26,351 nt of DNA, from NCBI GenBank assembly GCA_002329325.1, contig DCTX01000011.1, positions 1 to 26,351 of the forward strand. Direction: 5' to 3'. Of this stretch, positions 8,566 to 16,406 are shown piece by piece. The translations under genes were made by a program, and so were the position numbers. Under the pieces are notes generated by a model. The model worked only from the letters and a program-made list of their open reading frames with translations. It was not told the origin of the DNA and did not search any database. The stretch's first letter is position 1. Every line of letters begins with the position of its first letter. This DNA comes from Anaerolineales bacterium UBA1429. GTDB taxonomy: Bacteria > Chloroflexota > Anaerolineae > UBA1429.

Positions 8566-9534
8566 CTAGAGCAGCGAACGGAACAAGTGCGTATAGGCCG
8601 TAGCGGGGTTGCCCTCGCGGATGAAACCCTGGATCTCCTCGATCCCCATGCGCTGCACCAACTGCTCGCCCATCTTGACGATGGCGATGGTGGCGCTCAT
8701 GCTTTCGATGGGCGTGCTCTGGCGCGAGTTGACATCGTACGCCACCCAGCCATCCCAGTTGATCTGATCCATGTAGTAGAGCATCTCGATCAGATCCCAA
8801 AAGCTGACCGTGCCGGGGATCATGTCCCAATCCCAGTCGCGGGCGTTGTCGTTCAGGTGCACATAGAACAGCCGCCCGGCCTGGTGGGCCAGGGCCAAGG
8901 ACTCGGCCGGGGTCTCGCGGGCGATGAGGGCATGGCCCACATCCATGGTGACGCCCACGTTGGGCAGCCCCAGATGCTCGCACAGGTACAGCGAGCGGCC
9001 CATATCTCCCAACACGCAGTAGTTGCGCGATTCGTTCAGCTTGTACTCCAGGCTGATGCGGATATCGTCGCGATGGCGGGCGGCCTCGGCGATGCACGCC
9101 TCCAGCCAACCCCACTGCCGCAGATAGTCGGCCTGAAAGTGATAGTTGTGCCCGTCGATCAGGGGGCAGCACGTCACCAGACCGGCGCCCAGCGTGGCGG
9201 CCAGGTCCATGGAGATCTTGAGGTTGGCCACCGCCTTGGCCCGCACCTCGGGCTTGGGCGAGGTGAACGATCCCTCCTGCCAGATCTTTTCCGTCTTGAC
9301 GTTCAGGTTCACCGCCGAGACGGGCAGCCCGCTCTCGCGCACCTGATGCAGGGCGGCCTGCACGTCGTCGCCGAAATCCTGCGGATAGACGATCTCGATG
9401 CCATCGGCGCCGGGCACCTGCCGCACGGCCTCCAGCCGCTCGGCCAGGGTGCGCGCCGGGTGGTACTCGTGAAAACGGTCGGCGTGGCGCCCCATCAGCC
9501 CGACCATGACGGAATGCTTCATCTTTAGCGTCAC
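8566..9534 (-). CDS. Xylose-isomerase-like two-metal sugar isomerase (L-rhamnose-isomerase-like)
   Basis: This 322-residue TIM-barrel protein shows the ligand string of aldose-ketose isomerases. A Glu lies in SLEYKLNES and an Asp/His pair in TMDVGHA. HLNDNARDWDWDMIPG resembles the xylose isomerase metal-2 segment (H-x-N-D...D-x-D), and a final Asp lies in AYDVNS. The length and motif set are closer to the Pseudomonas-type L-rhamnose isomerase than to XylA, but the assignment is by eye. Such enzymes interconvert aldoses and ketoses with Mn2+ or Co2+. GTG at 9534 is preferred because AAGGAGG (9547-9541) lies at proper spacing; the in-frame ATG four codons later is too far away. It lies 106 bases downstream of dehydratase copy 2, probably co-transcribed. 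Confidence 0.8.
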   Translation of the reverse strand: MTLKMKHSVMVGLMGRHADRFHEYHPARTLAERLEAVRQVPGADGIEIVYPQDFGDDVQAALHQVRESGLPVSAVNLNVKTEKIWQEGSFTSPKPEVRAKAVANLKISMDLAATLGAGLVTCCPLIDGHNYHFQADYLRQWGWLEACIAEAARHRDDIRISLEYKLNESRNYCVLGDMGRSLYLCEHLGLPNVGVTMDVGHALIARETPAESLALAHQAGRLFYVHLNDNARDWDWDMIPGTVSFWDLIEMLYYMDQINWDGWVAYDVNSRQSTPIESMSATIAIVKMGEQLVQRMGIEEIQGFIREGNPATAYTHLFRSLL

Positions 9535-9577
9535 GGGTATCCTCCTTCCACCACCAAATCAGGCCCAAACGATCCTC

Positions 9578-9594
9578 GCGCGGATACGCCGCGC
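9578..9594 (-). other. Small inverted repeat between the dehydratase and the isomerase
   Basis: GCGCGG (9578-9583) and CCGCGC (9589-9594) form a 6-bp stem with a 5-base loop in the 106-base gap. It could be a weak attenuator or processing site. Nothing else is recognised in the gap apart from the ribosome site of the isomerase gene. Confidence 0.3.
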
Positions 9595-9640
9595 CTGCCC
9601 TCACCACGTCTCTGGGCTAGGCCCCGGCTCTCCTGCCAGC

Positions 9641-10834
9641 CTAGCGCCAGCGCAACTCGGTGCGCGCCTGGATGCGCTCCTCGTCCAGCACGATCCCCAG
9701 GCCCGGCTCCTCGGGCAGCCGCACGATGCCGCCCTCCGGCATGTACTTGACCTTGTGGAACCACTGCTTTTGCGGGTTGAACATGATCAAGTACTCGAGC
9801 ATCGGGCAGGTCTCGGGCGATTGGGCGGCGATCAGGTGAAGGGCGGGCAGCACCGAATGGCCGTGGGGGAAGACCGGCTTGTCATAGGCGGAGCACAGGG
9901 CGCAGATCTTGACCATCTCGCTGATGCCGCCGGTCCAATCGGGATCAGCCTGCACCACGTCCACCCCGTCACTTTCCAGCAGCACCTTGAAGCCCCAACG
10001 GGTGTATTCGTGCTCGCCGCCGGCGATGGGGATGCCCGCCAGGCGCCGAATCTCGGCATAGGCGCCGATCCGGTCGGGGGGCACGGGCTCCTCCAGCCAG
10101 CGGGGCTGGTAGGGGGCCATGGCACGCCCCATGGCGACGGCATAGTTCACATCCCAACCCAGCCAGGCATCGAACATCAGGTCCACGTCATCGCCCACCG
10201 CCTCGCGGGCCGTGCGCACGATCATCAGGTTGCGCTCCATGCCTGCGCGGCCATCGCCCGGCCCGTGGGGAAAGAACCACTTTTGGGCCGTATAGCCTTC
10301 CTGCTTGAAGGCCAGCGCCTGCTCGTACACCTTCTCCGGCTCGATGGCGAACCCCAGGGCGCTGGCATAGGCAGGCACCACCTCGCGGGTGGGGCCGCCC
10401 AACAGCCGGTAGACCGGCAAGCCCAGGGCCTTGCCGCGGATATCCCACAGACACATGTCCACGGCGCTGATGGCCATCATCATGTAGCCCTTGCGGGCGT
10501 GGCGATCCTGGCGCGAGAGGATATCCCACAGGCGCTCGCCGGCCAGAGGATCCTGGCCGATCAGGTGCGGGCGCAGGTGCCTCTCGATCTGAAAGGTCTG
10601 ATCCTCATAGATCGGGCCGAACAGCCCGGTGATGCCCTCGTCGGTATCTATGAATACGTACGCCTCGCGGATGGGAACGCTGTCAGACCCCGCCGTGGGC
10701 TGGGGATGGCGGCTGCCGCGCTGACGGTACTCGGGGTAGATGTCCAGCGCACCCACCTGCCGCGCCACGGCGTGCCCGGCCGATAGCTCGTAGACGCCCT
10801 CCAGCCGTTCATAGCGGATGTCGGTGATCTTCAC
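9641..10834 (-). CDS. Enolase-superfamily acid-sugar dehydratase, copy 2
   Basis: This 397-residue protein is a paralog of the one at 6497-7696, sharing DIYPE near residue 31, KWFF, FDAW and the exact block GGEHEYTRWG. Probable metal ligands are D222, E248 and E274; H324 in FPHGHS is the candidate base, closer to the VPHGSS of L-rhamnonate dehydratase than in copy 1. It should dehydrate an aldonic acid to a 2-keto-3-deoxy acid. GTG at 10834 is chosen because AGGAGG (10846-10841) precedes it by six bases and because the protein then starts VKITDIRY, aligning with MKITGIRF of the paralog. A longer open frame to 10897 would cross the promoter. It has its own promoter, divergent from the thioredoxin-reductase-like operon. 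Confidence 0.88.
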   Translation of the reverse strand: MKITDIRYERLEGVYELSAGHAVARQVGALDIYPEYRQRGSRHPQPTAGSDSVPIREAYVFIDTDEGITGLFGPIYEDQTFQIERHLRPHLIGQDPLAGERLWDILSRQDRHARKGYMMMAISAVDMCLWDIRGKALGLPVYRLLGGPTREVVPAYASALGFAIEPEKVYEQALAFKQEGYTAQKWFFPHGPGDGRAGMERNLMIVRTAREAVGDDVDLMFDAWLGWDVNYAVAMGRAMAPYQPRWLEEPVPPDRIGAYAEIRRLAGIPIAGGEHEYTRWGFKVLLESDGVDVVQADPDWTGGISEMVKICALCSAYDKPVFPHGHSVLPALHLIAAQSPETCPMLEYLIMFNPQKQWFHKVKYMPEGGIVRLPEEPGLGIVLDEERIQARTELRWR

Positions 10835-10865
10835 AGGGAACCTCCTGTTCGGTATGGATGCCGAC

Positions 10866-10894
10866 ATTGTAGGCGTTCGAGCGGCGAGGGGCAA
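10866..10894 (-). promoter_or_regulatory. Promoter of dehydratase copy 2
   Basis: On the minus strand TTGCCC (10894-10889), a 17-base spacer and TACAAT (10871-10866) match the consensus at four and five positions. The start codon follows about 31 bases downstream. Confidence 0.65.
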
Positions 10895-10932
10895 CACCTG
10901 CGGGCGCGTCGTCGCTGGCGCGAGCGCGCCTG

Positions 10933-10961
10933 TCGACAGGGTCGCCCGCGCGTGGTACCAT
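10933..10961 (+). promoter_or_regulatory. Promoter of the flavoprotein-to-transketolase operon
   Basis: TCGACA (10933-10938), a 17-base spacer and TACCAT (10956-10961), preceded by TGG as an extended -10. It lies back-to-back with the leftward promoter at 10866-10894, 38 bases apart, so one regulator could control both directions. About 130 bases separate it from the first start codon. Confidence 0.5.
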
Positions 10962-11091
10962 ATCGCTCAAATCGGGCGTACGCAGAGCCCGTTCATCCTT
11001 GTCGGTAGGTCTCGCGCCAGGGGCAGAGAACGGATGGGGCAAGCCCCTGGCCCCGGCGCGGGCTCGTTCGAGTCGATTCGAGAGGAAGATC

Positions 11092-12060
11092 ATGACCATT
11101 GAACCAGGGCAGGCATCTCAAGAGATCTATGATGTGTTGATCATCGGCGCGGGGCCGGCCGGCTCCACCGCCGCCATATACACCGCGCGGGCGGGCCTGC
11201 GCACCCTCGTGGTCCACCGGGGCGCGGGCACCGGCGCCGCCTCGCTGGCTGAGCGGATCGTCAACTACCCCGGCATCCCCGAGGAGATCACCGGCGACGA
11301 ACTGGTGCGCCGCATGAACGCCCAGGCCCAGGGCTTTGGCGCCGATTTCGTGCAGGATTCCATCGTCGCCACCGACCTGCGCGCCGACCCCAAGTCGGCC
11401 AGCGGTAATCAGGGCTACTATCAGGGCCGCGCCGTGATCATCGCCACCGGCTCCATGGGGCGGGGCGAGCAGGTGCCCGGCGAGGAGCGCCTGGTGGGGC
11501 GCGGCGTCTCGTATTGCGCCACGTGCGACGGCGCCTTTTTCCGGGATGAGGTGGTGGCCGTGGCCGGCAACCACAACGAGGCGCTGGACGAGGCCCTGTT
11601 CCTCACCCGTTTCGCCAGCCAGGTGCACCTGCTCTCCCAGACCCCCGAGCTGCGGGGCGACCCGCACCTGAACGACGAGATCCTTGGGCACCCCAAGGTG
11701 ACCGTGCATTTGGCCGCGCGCCTGATGGAGGTGCTCGGCGATGACCAGGTGACGGGGGTACGCATCCGGCCTCGCGGCCAGGAGGAGCAGGATATCCCGG
11801 TGACGGGCGTGTTCATCTACTTGCAGGGCCGCCTGCCCATCACCGGCTTTGTGGGCGACCAGCTCGCCCGCAGCGAGGGCGGCTGCCTGCAGGTGGATTC
11901 GATGATGCAGACCGACATCCCCGGCGTGTTCGCCGTGGGCGACCTGCTGTGCAACCACCTGAAGCAGCTCGTGGTGGCCGCGGGGGATGGCGCCGTCGCC
12001 GCCCGGGCCGTCGAGCGCTACCTTTCGGGGCGCGAGCGCCTGCAGCCGGATTGGCACTGA
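11092..12060 (+). CDS. Thioredoxin-reductase-like flavoprotein with degenerate NADPH site
   Basis: This 322-residue protein has an N-terminal FAD fold (G19-x-G21-x-x-G24), the redox-active C142-A-T-C145-D and a C-terminal FAD motif (GVFAVGD, about 278-284). These make it a member of the low-molecular-weight thioredoxin reductase family (about 310-320 residues). The usual NADPH motif GGGDSA is replaced by AGNHNE (158-163), and the usual HRRxxxR phosphate-binding stretch by LLSQTPELRG (180-189), so NADPH may not be its donor. Ferredoxin- or F420-dependent relatives are known in the family. ATG at 11092 follows GAGG (11083-11086); the in-frame extension to 10999 lacks support. It is the first gene of a tight operon, and its stop overlaps the maf start (TGATG). 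Confidence 0.85.
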   Translation: MTIEPGQASQEIYDVLIIGAGPAGSTAAIYTARAGLRTLVVHRGAGTGAASLAERIVNYPGIPEEITGDELVRRMNAQAQGFGADFVQDSIVATDLRADPKSASGNQGYYQGRAVIIATGSMGRGEQVPGEERLVGRGVSYCATCDGAFFRDEVVAVAGNHNEALDEALFLTRFASQVHLLSQTPELRGDPHLNDEILGHPKVTVHLAARLMEVLGDDQVTGVRIRPRGQEEQDIPVTGVFIYLQGRLPITGFVGDQLARSEGGCLQVDSMMQTDIPGVFAVGDLLCNHLKQLVVAAGDGAVAARAVERYLSGRERLQPDWH

Positions 12061-12764
12061 TGCCCGCCTCGCAGCCTGCTATCATCCTGGCCTCCGAATC
12101 GCCCCGGCGGCGCGAGCTGCTGGCGGGGCTGGGCCTCGCCTTTGACGTCCAGCCCGCCGATGTGGACGAGAGGCCTCTGCCCGGCGAGGCGCCCGAGGCC
12201 CTGGCTCTGCGCCTGAGTCGCGCCAAGGCCGACGTCGCCGCCAGGCGGGCGCCCGAGGCCCTCGTGGTCGCGGCCGATACCCTGGTGGTGCTGGGCGACA
12301 TCGTGTTGGGCAAGCCCGCCTCGCCGGAGGAGGCATCGGCCATGCTGCGCAGCCTGCGGGGGCGCACCCATCGCGTGCTGACGGGGCTGACGCTGCGCCA
12401 GGCCTCCCTCGCCTACGAGAGCACCCAACTGGCAGACACGCCGGTGCTCATGCGCGCCTATGCCGATGACGAGGTGCGCGCCTACGTGGCCAGCGGCGAC
12501 CCGCTGGACAAGGCGGGCGCCTATGCCGTCCAGAACCACCGGTTCGCCCCGGTGGCGCGGCTGGAGGGCTGCTATGCCAACGTCGTGGGGCTGCCCCTCT
12601 GCCACCTGTATCGGGCGCTGGCCCGCCGCGGCGTGCAGCCGCGCCATCCGCTGGCAGCCTGCCCCTGGCCCCAGAGCCACGGCGGCTGCGCCTGGGCGGC
12701 GGCCATTTTGAGCGATATAAGTGAGGAATCCCGGGGATCGCGAGACGAAGAGGAGGGCCGATGA
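12060..12764 (+). CDS. maf: Maf family nucleoside triphosphate pyrophosphatase with C-terminal extension
   Basis: This 234-residue protein starts with the Maf signature (LASESPRRREL, S12-L20). It carries D73 in AADT, K151 in the DKAGAYAVQ block and YANVVGLPL near 172-180, the core of the family. Maf proteins hydrolyse non-canonical or pyrimidine nucleoside triphosphates to monophosphates; the GAYAVQ form suggests the dTTP/UTP group. Typical Maf proteins have about 190-200 residues, so the last 40 or so (after residue 191, with C201 and C210 and an acidic end) are an extension. The ATG shares its A with the upstream TGA, and its own stop overlaps the next start by four bases, so translation is coupled on both sides. 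Its role among sugar genes is unclear. Confidence 0.88.
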   Translation: MPASQPAIILASESPRRRELLAGLGLAFDVQPADVDERPLPGEAPEALALRLSRAKADVAARRAPEALVVAADTLVVLGDIVLGKPASPEEASAMLRSLRGRTHRVLTGLTLRQASLAYESTQLADTPVLMRAYADDEVRAYVASGDPLDKAGAYAVQNHRFAPVARLEGCYANVVGLPLCHLYRALARRGVQPRHPLAACPWPQSHGGCAWAAAILSDISEESRGSRDEEEGR

Positions 12765-13675
12765 CAGAGACCAACTATCGGGGCATATTCAGCATCGCCC
12801 AGACCCCCTTTGACGAGGACGGCGCCTTGCTTTGGGGCGACCTGGAGCGCACCTTTGACTGGGTGATCCGCGCCGGGGCCCATGGCCTGGTCTGGCCCGT
12901 GATGGCCAGTGAGTTCAACGTCCTCTCCTTCCCCGAGCGCCTGGAGGGGGCGCGCAGGGCCGTGGATGTGGCCGCGGGGCGCGTCCCCGTGGTGATCGGC
13001 GTCGCCGATACCAGCCAGGCCGGGGCGGTCGCCCTGGCTGAGGCCGCCGCCCGCGCCGGCGCCGACGGCGTCATCGCCATGCCACCCTGGGCCACCAAGC
13101 TGGGCAGCCACGCCCTGGTCGAGGCCTACTACCGGGCCATCGCCGAGGCCGCCGGGGTGCCCGTGTTCATCCAGAACGTCAGCCCGCCCCTGGGCTCCAG
13201 CCTGCCCGGCCGCTTTGTAGTGGAGCTGTGCGAGCGCATCCCCCTGGTGCAGTATCTCAAAGAGGAGAAGGACCCCAAGGGCCAGGCGTTGAGCGAGGTG
13301 CTGGCCCCCCACAGCCCGGCGGTCAAGGGGGTCTTTTCTGGCAGCCAGTGCGGCTATATCATCGCTGACCATGCGCGCGGGGTCTGCGGCTCGATGCCCG
13401 CCGCCCACATGGCCGATGTGGACGCCCAGATCTGGGAGCTGCTGGAGGCCGGACAGATCGAGGCCGCGCGGCGGATGCACAAGGACAAGATGGTGCTGGA
13501 GAGCACCGTCAGCAGTCTGCGGGGCGGCTGGCTCTCGTCCAAAGAGGTGCTGCGGCGCCGCGGCGTGATCTCGTGCGCCGCCCTTCGCAACCAGGGCCCC
13601 TTGGTGCTGGACGACGTGGACGAGGCCCAACTGACCTATGCCCTGGGCCTGGTAGAGCAGTACTTTCGCATCTAG
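12761..13675 (+). CDS. DapA-like (NAL superfamily) aldolase/lyase with altered active site
   Basis: This 304-residue TIM-barrel protein has the length and helix pattern of the DHDPS/N-acetylneuraminate lyase/KDG aldolase superfamily and a Schiff-base lysine candidate, K167 in YLKEEKD. Two usual signatures are changed: the pyruvate-binding GTTGE is VMASE (47-51), and the catalytic Tyr of the YN motif is Q138 (IQNVSPP). Members normally cleave or form 2-keto acids from pyruvate. With these changes the enzyme may use a different keto substrate, or may not act on pyruvate at all. The ATG follows GAGGAGGG and overlaps the maf stop (ATGA). Placed before an SDR and a split transketolase, it is the obvious aldolase candidate of the sugar pathway, but this is inference. 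Confidence 0.82.
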   Translation: MTETNYRGIFSIAQTPFDEDGALLWGDLERTFDWVIRAGAHGLVWPVMASEFNVLSFPERLEGARRAVDVAAGRVPVVIGVADTSQAGAVALAEAAARAGADGVIAMPPWATKLGSHALVEAYYRAIAEAAGVPVFIQNVSPPLGSSLPGRFVVELCERIPLVQYLKEEKDPKGQALSEVLAPHSPAVKGVFSGSQCGYIIADHARGVCGSMPAAHMADVDAQIWELLEAGQIEAARRMHKDKMVLESTVSSLRGGWLSSKEVLRRRGVISCAALRNQGPLVLDDVDEAQLTYALGLVEQYFRI

Positions 13676-13699
13676 TTGACGGGCTACGGGAGGGTTGGC

Positions 13700-14443
13700 A
13701 TGATCGGAATTGACCTTTCGGGCAAGCGCGCGCTGGTGACCGGCGGCGCCAGGGGCCTGGGCCGCGCCTGCGCCTGGCGGCTGGCCGAGGCGGGCGCCTC
13801 AGTGGCCGTGGTGGACGTTGACCTGCAGGGCGCCCGCGCCACCGCCGACGCCTGCGGCGGCCAGGCCTTTTGCTGCGACCTGTCGGATCCCGACGCCATT
13901 CTGGCCCTGGAGGCCCAGGTGCAGGCCTCGGTGGGCGACCTGGACATCCTGATCAACAACGCCGGCATCGTGGCCTATGCCAGGGGCGTCGCAGGGTTCA
14001 GCCTGGAGGAGTGGGATCGGGTGCTGGACGTGAACCTGCGCGGCACAGTCTGGGTCTGCCGCGCCTTTGTCGAGGGGATGAAGCGGCGCCGCGACGGGCG
14101 CATCGTCAACTTTTCGTCGCTGGCGGCCCGCGTGGGGGGCATCGAGGCCGGCATGCACTATGCCGCCTCCAAGGCGGGCCTGATCGGCGTGACGCGCACC
14201 CTGGCCAAGGAGTGCGGGCCGTATGGCATCACCGTCAACGCCATCGCCCCCGGCATCATCGGCAGCGAGACCGTGCTGGGGCTGCTGGGCGGGCGCGAGG
14301 ACCAGTTCGCCGCCCAGGCGCTGCTGCAGCGCATCGGCACGCCCGAGGACGTGGCCAACGCTGTGCTTTTCTTGGCCTCGCCCCTGGCCAGCTATATCAC
14401 CGGCATCGTCCTGGATATCAACGGGGGCATGTACATGGGCTGA
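13700..14443 (+). CDS. Short-chain dehydrogenase/reductase (SDR)
   Basis: This 247-residue classical SDR has the cofactor motif TGGARGLG (14-21) and D39 at the end of strand 2, which favours NAD over NADP. It also has NNAG (86-89), N112, S139/S140 and the catalytic Y154-x3-K158. Closest in style to sugar- or sugar-acid-oxidising SDRs (gluconate 5-dehydrogenase / 2-keto-3-deoxy-gluconate dehydrogenase-like), but the substrate is not predictable. The ATG at 13700 follows GGGAGGG; a TTG at 13676 right after the upstream stop lacks a ribosome site. The 24-base gap to the DapA-like gene and 66 bases to the transketolase gene indicate one operon. It could oxidise a sugar or a 2-keto-3-deoxy acid made by the dehydratases. 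Confidence 0.9.
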   Translation: MIGIDLSGKRALVTGGARGLGRACAWRLAEAGASVAVVDVDLQGARATADACGGQAFCCDLSDPDAILALEAQVQASVGDLDILINNAGIVAYARGVAGFSLEEWDRVLDVNLRGTVWVCRAFVEGMKRRRDGRIVNFSSLAARVGGIEAGMHYAASKAGLIGVTRTLAKECGPYGITVNAIAPGIIGSETVLGLLGGREDQFAAQALLQRIGTPEDVANAVLFLASPLASYITGIVLDINGGMYMG

Positions 14444-14509
14444 GGCCGCCGCGCCTCCCCTGGCCCCGTCTCTCCCAAGGACATCATCTGTTCCAAAAGG
14501 GGGTTAGCT

Positions 14510-15373
14510 ATGCCAAACCCATCCGCCGCGGCCAGCATCCCGGAGCTGGAGCTCGCCGCCGCCCGGATCCGCTGCGACCTGATCCGCATGATCCACGCCG
14601 CCAAGATGGGACACCCAGGCGGCTCGCTCTCCGCGGCCGACCTGCTGGCCGCCCTCTACTTTCGGGTGATGCGCATCGATCCCGCCCGCCCCGTCTGGCC
14701 AGAGCGGGACCGCTTCATCCTCTCCAAGGGGCACGCCTGCCCGGCCTGGTACGCCGCCCTGATCCGCCGCGGCTACATGGGCGCCGAGTGCGTCGGCACC
14801 CTGCGTTGCCTGGATAGCCTGCTGCAAGGCCACCCAGACATGGTCAAGACCCCCGGCGTGGACATGACCGCCGGCTCCCTGGGGCACGGCTTTTCGGCGG
14901 GCCTGGGGATGGCCCTGGCGGCGCGGGTGCGCCAGCTCGACTATCGCGTGTGGGTCATCATCGGCGATGGCGAGATGCAGGAGGGCTCCATCTGGGAGGC
15001 GGCCATGGCCGCGCCCAACCTGGGCCTGCGCAACCTGACGGTCATCCTGGATCGCAACCGCATCCAGAACGACGACTTTGTCGACAACATCATGCCCGTG
15101 GACCCGGTGGCGGACAAGTGGCGCGCGTTTGGCTGGCACGTCATGGAGATAGATGGCCACGCCATGGATCAGGTGGTGCAGGCGCTGGAGGCCAGCCGCG
15201 TCGCCGAGGCCCAACCGGTCATCATCATCGCCAACACCATCAAGGGCAAGGGGGTGAGCTTTATGGAGAACAACCCCTTCTGGCACGGCAACGCCCCCGA
15301 TGCCGCCCAGACCGCCCAGGCCCTGCAGGAGATTCGCGCTGCCGCCGGACTGGAGGCCGATGATGCAAGCTGA
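14510..15373 (+). CDS. Transketolase, N-terminal (TPP-binding) subunit
   Basis: This 287-residue protein corresponds to the first third of a full-length transketolase (about 660 residues). It has GHPGGSLSAAD (34-44), SKGH (72-75), GSLGHG (122-127) and the TPP/Mg2+ motif GDGEMQEG (152-159) with D181-x-N183. It needs the C-terminal partner encoded directly downstream, with which it overlaps by 11 bases. Together they would transfer two-carbon ketol units between sugar phosphates. Split transketolases are common in carbohydrate catabolic clusters of anaerobes, where they handle specialised sugars. The start is the ATG after AGGGGG (14498-14503). Confidence 0.92.
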   Translation: MPNPSAAASIPELELAAARIRCDLIRMIHAAKMGHPGGSLSAADLLAALYFRVMRIDPARPVWPERDRFILSKGHACPAWYAALIRRGYMGAECVGTLRCLDSLLQGHPDMVKTPGVDMTAGSLGHGFSAGLGMALAARVRQLDYRVWVIIGDGEMQEGSIWEAAMAAPNLGLRNLTVILDRNRIQNDDFVDNIMPVDPVADKWRAFGWHVMEIDGHAMDQVVQALEASRVAEAQPVIIIANTIKGKGVSFMENNPFWHGNAPDAAQTAQALQEIRAAAGLEADDAS

Positions 15374-16382
15374 TCGCTACCGTTACTTGCGGCCCGAGGT
15401 GCCCGCCCTGTTGCGCACGGCGACCCTCTTCAGCGAGGGCGAAAAGCGCTCCACCCGCTTTGCCTATGCCGACGCCATGCTCGAGCTGGGCGAGCGGATG
15501 GAGAGCGTGGTCATGCTCAACGCCGATGTGTCCAAGGGTATGGGCACGTTCACCTTTGCCCAGCGCTTCCCCGAGCGCGCGTTCAACCTGGGCATCGCCG
15601 AGCAGAACATGATCGCGGCGGCGGCGGGCATGGCCCACGCCGGGCTGATCCCCTTTGTCTCTACCTATGCCGTCTTTGCCACGCTGCGGGGGCTGGACAT
15701 GATCCGCAACAGCGTGTGCTACACCCGGGCCAACGTCAAGATCGCCTGCAGCCATGCAGGGATCACCCCCGCCGAGGACGGAGCCACCCATCAGGGGCAG
15801 GAGGACCTGTCCATCATGCGGGCTATGCCCCACATGACCATCATCGCCCCGGCCGACGAGCTGGCCACGCGACAGGCAGTGCAGGCGGCCGCCGCCTGGA
15901 TCGGCCCCGTCTACCTCAGCATGACCAAGGAGCCGCTGCCCTTCCTGTATGACGAGAGCTACCCCTTCCGGATCGGGCGCGCCGTGACGGTGCGCCTGGG
16001 CGAGGACGCCACCATCATCGCCAACCGTGACATGGTGGCCCAGGCCTTGCTGGCAGCCGAGCTGGCCGCCGCCGAGGGCCTGGATGTGCGCGTGATGGAT
16101 TGCCACACCCTCAAGCCGCTGGACGAGGAGGCGATCCTGACGGCGGCGCGGGAGACGGGCGCCATCGTCACCGCGGAGGACAATGTGCTGGCGGGAGGCC
16201 TGGGCAGTGCCGTGGCCGAGCTCTTGATCGAACGCGAGCCGGTGCCCATGCGCCGCATCGGCCTGGGCGATACCTTTGCCGAATCGGGGCCCTACCTGGC
16301 CCTGCTGGAGCGCTATGGCCTATCGCCGCAGCACATCCTGGCCGCCGTGCGCCAGGTGGTGGCACGCAAGGGAAGGGACTAG
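15363..16382 (+). CDS. Transketolase, C-terminal (pyrimidine-binding) subunit
   Basis: This 339-residue partner subunit contains the Pyr domain with the catalytic glutamate E80 in NLGIAEQNM, the segment SHAGITPAEDGATHQ, and a C-terminal transketolase domain (from about residue 210) with TAEDN. Two adjacent ATGs (15360 and 15363) follow GGAGG at 15352-15356; the second has the better spacing and is used here, which makes a one-residue difference. The overlap with the N-terminal gene implies coupled translation and equal amounts of the two subunits. It is the last gene of the operon that begins at 11092, and a perfect hairpin follows 24 bases after its stop. Confidence 0.92.
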   Translation: MQADRYRYLRPEVPALLRTATLFSEGEKRSTRFAYADAMLELGERMESVVMLNADVSKGMGTFTFAQRFPERAFNLGIAEQNMIAAAAGMAHAGLIPFVSTYAVFATLRGLDMIRNSVCYTRANVKIACSHAGITPAEDGATHQGQEDLSIMRAMPHMTIIAPADELATRQAVQAAAAWIGPVYLSMTKEPLPFLYDESYPFRIGRAVTVRLGEDATIIANRDMVAQALLAAELAAAEGLDVRVMDCHTLKPLDEEAILTAARETGAIVTAEDNVLAGGLGSAVAELLIEREPVPMRRIGLGDTFAESGPYLALLERYGLSPQHILAAVRQVVARKGRD

Positions 16383-16406
16383 CGAAGGCTCGCTTTCTGA
16401 CAGGAA

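Noticed and set aside
8566..9522. Start of the two-metal isomerase at the ATG four codons inside
   Set aside because: The spacing from AAGGAGG to that ATG is too long; GTG at 9534 is properly placed.
11949..12059. Maf start upstream inside the flavoprotein gene
   Set aside because: The Maf signature begins at residue 10 from the ATG at 12060, which overlaps the preceding stop in the usual coupled way.
14510..16382. Frameshifted full-length transketolase
   Set aside because: Both halves end and start at normal domain boundaries with a ribosome site and an ATG for the second; this is the known two-gene form, not a broken gene.
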